Assembly (NCBI RefSeq): GCF_002803085.1
Contig: NZ_NNBJ01000010.1
Coordinates: 215,293-279,292 of the forward strand
DNA from: Streptomyces sp. CB01201
GTDB lineage: Bacteria; Actinomycetota; Actinomycetes; Streptomycetales; Streptomycetaceae
Direction: 5' to 3'
Length of the DNA: 64,000 nucleotides
The notes beneath the pieces are model-generated. The model worked only from the letters and a program-made list of their open reading frames with translations. It did no database searches and had not been told where the DNA came from. The translations under genes were made by a program, and so were the position numbers. This document shows, piece by piece, positions 1-8,439 of the stretch. The stretch's first letter is position 1; each line of letters starts with the position of its first letter.

Positions 1-2
1 AG

Positions 3-788
3 GCGGTGGAGCAGGTGCTCGCCGGCCACGGCTACACGCCCGTCCTGTGCACCCAACTGCCGGGCGGGGCAACGGAGGACGAGCTGGTCGAGCAGCTGGA
101 GGAGCGCGGCGTCAACGGCATCGTGTTCCTGTCCGGGCTGCACGCCGACACCTCCACCGACCCGGCCCGCTACCTGGCGCTCGCCGAACGGGGCGTCCCG
201 TACGTCCTGGTGAACGGCTACAACGAGGCGCTGCGCGGGCCGTTCGTGTCGCCCGACGACCACGCGGCGATGCGGATGGCGGTGGGACATCTGGCCGACC
301 TCGGGCACACCCGGATCGGCCTGGCGATCGGACCGCCGCGGTACGTCCCCTCGCGCCGCAAGACCGAGGGGTTCACGGCGGCGCTGGGGGAGCGGCTCGG
401 ACTGCCCGGACACGAGGCGGCGGCCCTCGTCCTGTCCACCCTGTACAGCGTGGAGGGCGGCCAGGTTGCCGCGGGCGCGCTGCTCGACCGGGGCTGTACG
501 GGGATCGTCTGCGGCAGCGACATGATGGCGCTCGGCGTGGTGCGCGCCGCCCGCGAGCGCGGCCTCGACGTACCGCTGGACGTCTCGGTGGTGGGCTTCG
601 ACGACTCCCGGCTCATCGCCTTCACCGACCCGCCCCTGACCACGGTCCGCCAGCCCGTGCGGGCGATGGCGGCGGCCGCGGTGTCCGCCCTGTTGGAGGA
701 GATCGCCGGAACCCCCGTCCAGCGAACGGAGTTCGTCTTCCAGCCGGAGCTGGTGGTACGGGGGTCCACGGCGCGGGCGCGGGGGTGA
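3..788 (+). CDS. LacI-family transcriptional regulator, 5' end missing
   Basis: The reading frame is open to the left edge, so the N-terminal helix-turn-helix is outside the window and only the periplasmic-binding-protein-like effector domain is seen. The segment CGSDMMALGVVRAARERG followed by VGFDDSRL and the closing TTVRQP are typical of the C-terminal sensor domain of LacI/GalR repressors, which bind a sugar and release their operator. It ends 25 bp before the convergent cynS gene. A starch-degrading gene lies about 2.3 kb downstream, so a role in alpha-glucan or maltose control is possible, but the ligand cannot be read from the sequence. Confidence 0.9.
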   Translation, partial: AVEQVLAGHGYTPVLCTQLPGGATEDELVEQLEERGVNGIVFLSGLHADTSTDPARYLALAERGVPYVLVNGYNEALRGPFVSPDDHAAMRMAVGHLADLGHTRIGLAIGPPRYVPSRRKTEGFTAALGERLGLPGHEAAALVLSTLYSVEGGQVAAGALLDRGCTGIVCGSDMMALGVVRAARERGLDVPLDVSVVGFDDSRLIAFTDPPLTTVRQPVRAMAAAAVSALLEEIAGTPVQRTEFVFQPELVVRGSTARARG

Positions 789-813
789 GTCCGGGGACCG
801 CCCCGGACCGCCG

Positions 814-1284
814 CTAGAACGGCTTGGTCGGCAGGTACTTGCCGTCCAGGGTGATCACGGCACGCTCGCCGCCCTCGGGGTCGGCGACCTTCTTCACGTC
901 CAGCCTGAAGTTGATCGCGCTGATGATGCCGTCCCCGAACTCCTCGTGCACCAGGGCCTTCAGGGTGGTTCCGTACACCTGGAGCATCTCGTAGAAGCGG
1001 TAGATCGTCGGGTCGGTGGGGATGCCGCCCGGGATCGAGCCGCGGCTCGGGATGGTGGTCAGGAGCAGAGCCGCGTCGTCGTCGAGGCCGAGCAGCTCGG
1101 CGACGGCCCGCGCGGAATCGGCGGGCAGCGCGTGCTGGCCGAGCACGGCGGCCGTGACGAACGCGACCGAGAAGCCCGCCGCGTCCGCGATCTGCTGCCA
1201 CGAGAGGTCCTTGCGCAGCTTCGCCTCGACGGCGGCGGTGGCCAGGTCCTGGCGGGCGGTGGTGTCGTACTGGGACTGGATCAT
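814..1284 (-). CDS. cynS: Cyanate hydratase (cyanase)
   Basis: CynS converts cyanate and bicarbonate to ammonia and CO2 in the cytoplasm. The 156-residue length equals that of the E. coli enzyme. The catalytic residues known for the family fall at the same numbers: Arg96 and Glu99 in TIYRFYEML and Ser122 in GIISAINF. The ATG at 1284 follows an AGGAG ribosome site. It lies 23 bp after the carbonic anhydrase gene on the same strand, so the two probably share a transcript that detoxifies cyanate, recycles bicarbonate and releases usable ammonia. The divergent LysR gene is the likely regulator. Confidence 0.97.
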   Translation of the reverse strand: MIQSQYDTTARQDLATAAVEAKLRKDLSWQQIADAAGFSVAFVTAAVLGQHALPADSARAVAELLGLDDDAALLLTTIPSRGSIPGGIPTDPTIYRFYEMLQVYGTTLKALVHEEFGDGIISAINFRLDVKKVADPEGGERAVITLDGKYLPTKPF

Positions 1285-1307
1285 GGATAACTCCTGGGAA
1301 GGGTGAG

Positions 1308-1886
1308 TCAGTTGGCGGTGGGGGCGGCGTCGAGTACCTCGACCTTGCCCGTGGGGATGTCGTAGACCCAGCCGTGCAGCGTGAGCCGGTGCCCGGCCAG
1401 GGCGCGGGCCACCGAGGGGTGCGTCGCCAGGTTCGCGAGCTGGGCGCGTACGTTGCCGCGTATGAGGGCCGCGAGATCCGCGGAGTCCGCGTGGGCCGGG
1501 GCCGCGTCCGCGTGCCGCAGCCAGTCGGCGACCGCGGGCAGCGCGGCGAGGTCGTGGCCCTCGGCGAGCGCGGTCATGGCCCCGCAGGCGGAGTGGCCGC
1601 AGACCACGATGTCGCGCACGCCGAGCACGCCGACCGCGTACTCGACGCTCGCCGCGATGCCGTCCGCTCCCGGGGTGTACGCGGGCACCAGGTTTCCGGC
1701 GGTACGGATGACGAACAGCTCGCCCGGCTCGCTCTGGGTGAGCAGCTCGGGCACCACCCGCGCGTCCGAGCAGCTGATGAACAGCGTGCCGGGGCGGTGG
1801 GTGGCGGCGAGATGGGCGAAGAGGTCCGCCTTGGCGGGGAAGACACCGCGCTGGAAACGCGCGACGCCCTCGGCGAGGTCTTGCAT
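1308..1886 (-). CDS. cynT: Beta-class carbonic anhydrase (CynT-like)
   Basis: This protein should interconvert CO2 and bicarbonate. It carries the beta-class zinc ligands Cys39, His98 and Cys101 in FISCSDARV and VCGHSACGA, with the Asp41-Arg43 dyad after the first cysteine. I chose the ATG at 1886, giving 192 residues, because GGGAG lies just upstream; the frame stays open to 2012 but the extra residues look unlike the family and overlap the divergent LysR promoter. As first gene before cynS it fits the CynT role of replenishing the bicarbonate consumed by cyanase. Confidence 0.93.
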   Translation of the reverse strand: MQDLAEGVARFQRGVFPAKADLFAHLAATHRPGTLFISCSDARVVPELLTQSEPGELFVIRTAGNLVPAYTPGADGIAASVEYAVGVLGVRDIVVCGHSACGAMTALAEGHDLAALPAVADWLRHADAAPAHADSADLAALIRGNVRAQLANLATHPSVARALAGHRLTLHGWVYDIPTGKVEVLDAAPTAN

Positions 1887-1985
1887 GGTCACTCCCTTCG
1901 GTGGCTGCCGGACCCTGGGGGCCGACGGGATCCACCATGCATGAGCTGGCTCTATAGCGTCCAAGACGTGTTTTCCATACCTCTT

Positions 1986-2000
1986 ATAGCTCTCATCTAT
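1986..2000. promoter_or_regulatory. Likely LysR-type operator between cynT and cynR
   Basis: The divergent region 1887-2010 is the most A/T-rich stretch nearby. It contains ATAG-N7-CTAT, an inverted repeat of the T-N11-A type used by LysR regulators, and a second CTATAG at 1952-1957. Its position directly before the LysR start fits autorepression and activation of the cyn genes. Binding is inferred. Confidence 0.5.
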
Positions 2001-2010
2001 AGTTGCTTCC

Positions 2011-2907
2011 ATGGCCCCGGAACTGCGTCATCTGCGCTATCTGCTCGCCGTCGCCGAGCACGGCACCTTCACCCGCGCCGCGGAGGAGCTGCGCATCTCC
2101 CAACCCACGCTGTCCCAGCAGATCAAGCAGCTGGAGCGCACCGTGGGCGTCCAGCTCCTGGACCGGAGCGGCCGCGCGGTGCGGCTCACCGACGCGGGGG
2201 AGACGTATGCCCACTACGCCCGGCGCGCCCTGCGGGACCTGGCTGCCGCCGAGCGCGCCGTCCTGGACGTCGCCGACCTCTCGCGCGGCAGCCTGCGCCT
2301 GGCGGTGACCCCGACCTTCACCGCGTACCTCGTCGGCCCGCTCGTCGCGGAACTGCACACCCGGCACCCCCGGATCGTGCTGGACGTGAGGGAGTTGGCG
2401 CAGGACCGCATCGAGGCGGCGCTGCTGGCCGATGAGCTGGACCTCGGCATCGCCTTCGCCGGCCCGCATCTGCCCGGCATCCAGGCGGCGGCCCTGTACA
2501 CCGAGACCCTGGGCCTCGTCGTCGGTGCCCCTGCCGCACCGGCCGAGTCGCTCGCCGTGGGGGACCTCGCGGAGCGGCAACTCGCCCTGCTGAGCGGTGA
2601 CTTCGCGACGCGGGGCCATATCGACGACTATCTCGGGCAGCATCGCGTCACCCCGCGCATCGCCGTCGAGGCGAACTCGCTCCAGGCGCTGACCGAGATC
2701 GTCCGCCGCACCCCGCTGGCCACGGTGCTGCCCGACGCCGTCACCCATGAGCACCCGGACCTCGCGCCCGTCGCCCTCGACCCGCCGCTGCCCGCCCGCA
2801 CGGTGGCGCTGCTGCGGCGCGAGAGCGCCTACCGCAGCGCCGCGGCCCGGGAGTTCACCCGGCTCGCCCAGGACTTCGTCCGCGCCCGTGGTTACGCGCC
2901 GGCCTGA
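2011..2907 (+). CDS. cynR: LysR-family regulator of the cyn genes (CynR-like)
   Basis: This 298-residue protein has the LysR layout: a winged helix-turn-helix in residues 1-60, including GTFTRAAEELRISQPTLSQQ, and a substrate-binding co-inducer domain from about residue 90 to the end. It is divergent from the carbonic anhydrase and cyanase genes with 124 bp between starts, the standard LysR arrangement. The name CynR rests on this context and general similarity; cyanate as co-inducer is inferred. Confidence 0.85.
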   Translation: MAPELRHLRYLLAVAEHGTFTRAAEELRISQPTLSQQIKQLERTVGVQLLDRSGRAVRLTDAGETYAHYARRALRDLAAAERAVLDVADLSRGSLRLAVTPTFTAYLVGPLVAELHTRHPRIVLDVRELAQDRIEAALLADELDLGIAFAGPHLPGIQAAALYTETLGLVVGAPAAPAESLAVGDLAERQLALLSGDFATRGHIDDYLGQHRVTPRIAVEANSLQALTEIVRRTPLATVLPDAVTHEHPDLAPVALDPPLPARTVALLRRESAYRSAAAREFTRLAQDFVRARGYAPA

Positions 2908-2945
2908 CCGGCGCCCTGGGCTCCGGCTCAACGGCCGCGCAATTC

Positions 2946-3052
2946 CTTGCAGATGGCCGCACGCGTGCTGCGGATTTCGCCCGAACCGTTGACCCCGGCC
3001 CTCCCTCCTCCTACGGTCACCTGCTCAGAGGCACTTGCAATCTTGCAGCAAG
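2946..3052 (+). promoter_or_regulatory. CTTGCAG operator motifs (MalR-type) before the amylase-pullulanase gene
   Basis: CTTGCAG occurs at 2946-2952. CTTGCAA (3034-3040) and CTTGCAG (3042-3048) follow as a direct repeat with 8-bp spacing, and the second block also forms an inverted repeat, CTTGC with GCAAG ending at 3052. As I recall, CTTGCAG repeats are the recognition element of the Streptomyces maltose repressor MalR. Control of this gene by a MalR-type repressor is inferred from the motif. Confidence 0.6.
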
Positions 3053-3093
3053 AACATTCAGCCGCGCCGGTACGTATGACCGAGGAGCACCCG

Positions 3094-6000
3094 GTGATCC
3101 CCCTGCGAAGAACGGCGGTCGCACTCGCGGCCGCCCTGTGCGCCGCATTCGTCCCCGCGCCGCCCGCCACGGCCGCGGCCGCGCCGCCCGCGCCGCCCAG
3201 TGATGCCCGGCTCGCCGCCGAGCCCGCCCGGCACGACGCGACGCGGGAGCAGTTCTACTTCGTGCTCCCGGACCGGTTCGCCAACGGCGACCGGGCCAAC
3301 GACCGCGGCGGGCTGACCGGTTCGCGGATGGAGACCGGGTACGACCCGACGGACAAGGGCTTCTACCAGGGCGGCGACCTCAAGGGCCTCACGCAGCGGC
3401 TCGACTACATCAAGGGGCTCGGCACCACCGCCATCTGGCTCGCCCCCCTCTTCAAGAACAAGCCCGTGCAGGGCACAGGCAAGGACGCGTCGGCCGGGTA
3501 CCACGGGTACTGGATCACCGACTTCACCCAGGTCGACCCGCACTTCGGCACCAACGCCGACCTCACCCGGCTGATAGCCGGGGCGCACGCCAAGGGCATG
3601 AAGGTCTTCTTCGACGTCATCACCAACCACACCGCCGACACCGTCGACTACGCCGAGAAGCGGTACGACTACCGGCCCAAGGGTGCCTACCCCTACCTCG
3701 ACGCCACCGGGCGCCCCTTCGACGACCGGGCCGGGACGAAGAAGGTCGACGCGAACTCCTTCCCCTACACGCCCGTCGTGCCCGCCGGGAAGGAGCGGAA
3801 GGTCCCGGCCTGGCTGAACGACCCCACGATGTACCACAACCGGGGCGATTCGACGTTCGCGGGCGAGAGCGGCGAGTACGGCGACTTCTCCGGGCTCGAC
3901 GACCTGTGGACCGAGCGGCCCGAGGTCGTCACCGGGATGGAGCGGATCTACGAGAAGTGGGTCCGCGACTTCGCCGTGGACGGCTTCCGCATCGACACCG
4001 TCAAGAACGTCGACCTGGCCTTCTGGACCCAGTGGGCGACAGCCCTCGACGCGTACGCGAAGAAGCGGGGGCGGCCGGACTTCTTCCTGTTCGGCGAGAC
4101 CTACTCCGCCGACCCCGCCGTCACCTCCCCCTACGTCACCCGGGGCCGGCTGGACGCCACCCTCGACTTCCCCTTCCAGGACGCGGCCCGCCAGTACGCC
4201 TCGCAGGGTGCCCCGGCCGCCAAGCTGGCCGCCCTGTTCGCCGACGACTACCGCTACACCACCGACAAGGCCAACGCCTACGAGCAGGTCACCTTCCTCG
4301 GCAACCACGACATGGGCCGCATCGGGACCTTCCTCAAGCAGGACCATCCGCAGGCCGGCGAGGCCGAACTGCTCCAACGCGACCGCCTGGCCAACGAGTT
4401 GATGTTCTTCAGCCGGGGCAACCCGGTGGTCTACTACGGCGACGAGCAGGGCTTCACCGGCGCGGGCGGCGACAAGGACGCCCGCCAGACCATGTTCGCC
4501 TCGAAGGTCCCCGACTACCTCGACGACGACGAACTCGGCACCGACCGCACCCACGCGTTCGACGCCTACGACCCCGCTCACCCGCTCTACCGCACCATCG
4601 CCGACCTCTCCCGGCTCACCCGGGCGAACCCGGCCCTGCGCGACGGCGTCCAGACCGAGCGGTACGCCAAGGACTCCGTCTACGCCTTCTCGCGCACCGA
4701 CGCCAGGACGCGCGTCGAGTACGTCGTGGCCGTGAACAACGCCACCGGGCCGAAGGCGGTCACCGTGCCCACCGGCTCCGCGAACGCCGACTTCGCCGTG
4801 CTGTACGGAGGTTCGGGTGCGGTACGCAGCGGCTCGGACGCCGCCGTCCAGGTGACCGTGCCCGCCCTGTCCTCCCTGGTCCTGAAGGCGGCGGCCCCGC
4901 TGCCCGACCCCGTCGCCGGGCCGACGATCACCCTGAAGGCGCCGGCCGCCGGGGCGACCGGCACGGTCGAGCTGTCGGCCGACGCCGGCGGGGGACAGCT
5001 CGACCGGGTCGTCTTCGCCGCGCAGAGCGGCAACGGGCCGTGGCGGACGCTCGGCTCGGCCGACCACGCCCCCTACAAGGTCACCCAGTACCTGGACCTT
5101 CCCGCCGGAACTCCCTTACGGTACAAGGCCGTTGTGGTCGACAGCCGCGGCCGGACCGCGAGCGCGTCCGCCGCCACCACGGCGGGGCAGACGCCCGCGC
5201 CCGGGAAACCCACGGCCGTCGAGCGGGACCACGCCGTCGTCCACTACCGGCGCCCCGCCGGGGACTACGACGGCTGGCAGCTGACGTCGGGCGACCAGAA
5301 CGCGGCCTTCACCGGGCGGGACGCCTACGGCGCCTTCGCCTGGGTCAAGGTCCCTCCGGGCGCCGCATCGCTCACGTACACCGTCGCCAAGGGCGGCAGC
5401 GCCGACGGGCCCGGGCGGACCGTCGACCTCGGCCGCACCGGCGAGGTGTGGGTGGAGCAGGGCAGGAACGGGCAGTCGGAGCAGGCGCCGCCCGGCGCGT
5501 ACCCGCCGCAGGACACCGCCAAGGCCGTCCTGCACTACTCCCGGCCCGACGGCGACTACGCCGGCTGGGGCCTGCACACCTGGACCGGGGCCGCCTCGCC
5601 CACCGACTGGTCCAAGCCGCTCGCGCCGACCGGCCGCGACGCGTTCGGGGTGACCTTCGAGGTGCCGCTGGCCCCGGGCGCGACCTCGCTGAGCTACATC
5701 CTGCACAAGGGCGACCAGAAGGACCTGCCCGACGACCAGTCCCTCGACCTGGCGACCTACGGCCACGAGGCCTGGCTGCTCGCCGGACAGGCCAAGTACC
5801 TCCTGCCGCAGGGCATTTCGGGTACCTCGCTCGACCTCGGCAAGTCCGGGGCGCAGTGGATCGACGCCGACACCGTGGTGTGGCAGGTCAAGGCGACCGG
5901 CGCGACCAGCGAGCAGCTCGTGTACGCGCCCGGCGGCGGCATCACCGTCCAGGACGGCGCCCTGTCCGCCGAGGGCCAGTGGCTGCGGCTCACGCCCGCC

Positions 6001-8403
6001 GCGCTGAGCGCCGCCCAGAAGGCCAGATTCCCCCAGCTCAAGGACTACCCGGCGTTCACCGTGGACGCCCGCGACCGCTCCCGGGTGCGCGAGTCCCTGC
6101 GCGGGCAGCTGATCGCCACCCAGCGGGCCTCGAACGGGGCGCTGCTCGCCGCGACCGGCGTCCAGACCCAGGGCGTCCTCGACGACCTGTACGGAGCCGA
6201 CGCCGCCAAGGCCGCACTCGGCCCGGTCTTCGCCCGGGGCCGGCCCACCCTCTCCGTATGGGCACCCACCGCCCGGACGGTCTCCCTCGAACTCGACGGG
6301 CGCACGGTCGCGATGCGGCGCGACGACGCCACCGGCGTCTGGTCGGTGACCGGGCCCGCGTCGTGGGCGGGCAAGCCGTACCGGTACGCCGTGACGGTGT
6401 GGGCGCCGACCGTCCAGCGGGTGGTCACCAACCTGGTCACCGACCCGTACTCGACCGCCCTCACCACTGACTCCGCGCGCAGCCTGGTGGTCGACCTCGC
6501 CGATCCCCTGCTGGCGCCCCAGGGCTGGACCACCCTGAAGAAGCCGGCCGCCGTGCCGCTGCGCGAGGCCCGGATCCAGGAGCTGCACATCCGCGACTTC
6601 TCCGTCGCGGACCCCACCTCGCACCACCCCGGCCAGTACCTGGCGTTCACCGACACCGGCTCCGACGGCATGAAGCACCTGGCCCAGCTGGCGAAGTCCG
6701 GCACCTCCTATGTGCATCTGCTGCCCGCCTTCGACATCGCCGGCATCCCCGAGCGGAAGTCCGAACAGGCCACCCCCGACTGCGACTTGAAGGCGTACGC
6801 GCCGGACTCCGAGGAGCAGCAGGCCTGTATCGCCCGGTCGGCCGCGAAGGACGCGTACAACTGGGGCTACGACCCGCTGCACTACACCGTGCCCGAGGGC
6901 TCCTACGCCAGTGACCCGCAGGGGACGCGGCGCACGGTCGAGTTCCGGCAGATGGTGCGGGGGCTGAACGACGCGGGCCTTCGCACGGTCATGGACGTCG
7001 TCTACAACCACACGGCGGCGAGCGGTCAGGCCGACAACTCGGTCCTCGACAAGATCGTGCCCGGGTACTACCAGCGGCTCCTCGCGGACGGCAGCGTCGC
7101 CAACTCCACCTGCTGCGCCAACACCGCACCCGAGAACGCGATGATGGGCAAGCTCGTCGTGGATTCGGTGGTGACCTGGGCCAAGCAGTACAAGGTCGAC
7201 GGATTCCGCTTCGACCTCATGGGCCACCACCCCAAGGCCAACATCCTCGCCGTGCGGGCCGCCCTCGACGCGCTGACCCCGGCCAAGGACGGCGTCGACG
7301 GCAAGAAGGTCATCCTGTACGGGGAGGGCTGGAACTTCGGCGAGGTCGCCGACGACGCCCGCTTCGTGCAGGCCACCCAGAAGAACATGGCGGGCACCGG
7401 TATCGCCACGTTCTCCGACCGGGCCCGTGACGCGGTGCGCGGCGGGAGCCCCTTCGACGCCGACCCCGGGGTGCAGGGCTTCGCCTCCGGCCTCTACACG
7501 GACCCCAACTCCTCGCCGGCGAACGGCACTGAGACCGAACAGAAGGCCCGGCTGCTGCACTACCAGGACCTGCTCAAGGTGGGCCTGAGCGGCAGTCTCG
7601 CCGGGTACACCTTCACCGACAGCGCCGGCCGCACGGTCAAGGGCTCCGACGTCGACTACAACGGCGCCCCGGCCGGTTACGCGGCGGCCCCCGGAGACGC
7701 CCTCGCCTACGCGGACGCCCACGACAACGAGTCGCTCTACGACGCGCTCGCCTACAAGCTGCCCGCCGGCACCTCGGCCGCCGACCGCTCCCGCATGCAG
7801 GTCCTGGCGCTCGCCACCGCCGCCCTCTCGCAGGGCCCGGGGCTGTCCCAGGCCGGGAGCGACCTGCTGCGTTCCAAGTCGCTGGACCGCAACTCCTTCG
7901 ACAGCGGCGATTGGTTCAACGCCCTGCACTGGAACTGCGCGGCCGGCAACGGCTTCGGGCGCGGGCTGCCGCCGGCCGCCGACAACCAGCCCAAGTGGGT
8001 TTACGCGAAGCCCCTGTTGGTCAACCCGGCAGTCACCCCCGACTGCGCGCAGATCAACAGAACCTCCGCCGCCTACCAGGATCTGCTCGCGATCCGGAGC
8101 CAGGAGGGCGCGTTCAAGCTCGCCACCGCGGAACAGGTCCAGTCGGCGCTCTCGTTCCCGCTGTCGGGGAGCGCGGAGACCCCGGGCGTGATCACCATGC
8201 GCCTCGGACCGCTGGTCGTGGTGTTCAACGCGACCCCGACGACGCGGACCCAGCGCGTCGCCGACCTCGCGGGAACCGGGTACGCCCTGCACCCGCGGCA
8301 GGCGGCCGGATCCGATCCCGTGGTCGAGACGGCCACATACGATCGAGGTTCGGGGACCTTCACGGTCCCGGCCCGTACCGTTGCGGTCTTCAAGCGACAC
8401 TGA
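3094..8403 (+). CDS. Secreted bifunctional alpha-amylase / pullulanase
   Basis: This 1769-residue exported glycosidase joins two GH13 enzymes. A signal peptide covers about residues 1-28. The first (alpha-amylase-like) barrel spans roughly 45-590, with nucleophile motif DGFRIDTVKN near 295, acid/base FGETYS near 331 and LGNHDMGR near 399. Two starch-binding CBM41-like modules begin near 713 (VVHYRRPAGDYDGW) and 811 (VLHYSRPDGDYAGW). The pullulanase part follows, with DGFRFDLMGHHP near 1367, GEGWNFGEV near 1407 and ADAHDNESLYD near 1538. It should cut alpha-1,4 and alpha-1,6 links of starch or pullulan outside the cell. GTG 3094 is chosen because GAGGAG lies 6 bp upstream and the signal peptide follows directly. 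Confidence 0.95.
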   Translation: MIPLRRTAVALAAALCAAFVPAPPATAAAAPPAPPSDARLAAEPARHDATREQFYFVLPDRFANGDRANDRGGLTGSRMETGYDPTDKGFYQGGDLKGLTQRLDYIKGLGTTAIWLAPLFKNKPVQGTGKDASAGYHGYWITDFTQVDPHFGTNADLTRLIAGAHAKGMKVFFDVITNHTADTVDYAEKRYDYRPKGAYPYLDATGRPFDDRAGTKKVDANSFPYTPVVPAGKERKVPAWLNDPTMYHNRGDSTFAGESGEYGDFSGLDDLWTERPEVVTGMERIYEKWVRDFAVDGFRIDTVKNVDLAFWTQWATALDAYAKKRGRPDFFLFGETYSADPAVTSPYVTRGRLDATLDFPFQDAARQYASQGAPAAKLAALFADDYRYTTDKANAYEQVTFLGNHDMGRIGTFLKQDHPQAGEAELLQRDRLANELMFFSRGNPVVYYGDEQGFTGAGGDKDARQTMFASKVPDYLDDDELGTDRTHAFDAYDPAHPLYRTIADLSRLTRANPALRDGVQTERYAKDSVYAFSRTDARTRVEYVVAVNNATGPKAVTVPTGSANADFAVLYGGSGAVRSGSDAAVQVTVPALSSLVLKAAAPLPDPVAGPTITLKAPAAGATGTVELSADAGGGQLDRVVFAAQSGNGPWRTLGSADHAPYKVTQYLDLPAGTPLRYKAVVVDSRGRTASASAATTAGQTPAPGKPTAVERDHAVVHYRRPAGDYDGWQLTSGDQNAAFTGRDAYGAFAWVKVPPGAASLTYTVAKGGSADGPGRTVDLGRTGEVWVEQGRNGQSEQAPPGAYPPQDTAKAVLHYSRPDGDYAGWGLHTWTGAASPTDWSKPLAPTGRDAFGVTFEVPLAPGATSLSYILHKGDQKDLPDDQSLDLATYGHEAWLLAGQAKYLLPQGISGTSLDLGKSGAQWIDADTVVWQVKATGATSEQLVYAPGGGITVQDGALSAEGQWLRLTPAALSAAQKARFPQLKDYPAFTVDARDRSRVRESLRGQLIATQRASNGALLAATGVQTQGVLDDLYGADAAKAALGPVFARGRPTLSVWAPTARTVSLELDGRTVAMRRDDATGVWSVTGPASWAGKPYRYAVTVWAPTVQRVVTNLVTDPYSTALTTDSARSLVVDLADPLLAPQGWTTLKKPAAVPLREARIQELHIRDFSVADPTSHHPGQYLAFTDTGSDGMKHLAQLAKSGTSYVHLLPAFDIAGIPERKSEQATPDCDLKAYAPDSEEQQACIARSAAKDAYNWGYDPLHYTVPEGSYASDPQGTRRTVEFRQMVRGLNDAGLRTVMDVVYNHTAASGQADNSVLDKIVPGYYQRLLADGSVANSTCCANTAPENAMMGKLVVDSVVTWAKQYKVDGFRFDLMGHHPKANILAVRAALDALTPAKDGVDGKKVILYGEGWNFGEVADDARFVQATQKNMAGTGIATFSDRARDAVRGGSPFDADPGVQGFASGLYTDPNSSPANGTETEQKARLLHYQDLLKVGLSGSLAGYTFTDSAGRTVKGSDVDYNGAPAGYAAAPGDALAYADAHDNESLYDALAYKLPAGTSAADRSRMQVLALATAALSQGPGLSQAGSDLLRSKSLDRNSFDSGDWFNALHWNCAAGNGFGRGLPPAADNQPKWVYAKPLLVNPAVTPDCAQINRTSAAYQDLLAIRSQEGAFKLATAEQVQSALSFPLSGSAETPGVITMRLGPLVVVFNATPTTRTQRVADLAGTGYALHPRQAAGSDPVVETATYDRGSGTFTVPARTVAVFKRH

Positions 8404-8439
8404 AGCGATCATTCCAGGTCGCTCGACGAGTGATTTCGG

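Noticed and set aside
3..788. Assigning the LacI regulator as MalR itself
   Set aside because: The DNA-binding domain is outside the window and the Streptomyces malR usually adjoins malEFG, which are not visible here.
814..1938. One long minus-strand frame joining the carbonic anhydrase region to cyanase
   Set aside because: The cyanase start has its own ribosome site and the family length; the upstream part is the carbonic anhydrase gene read in another frame.
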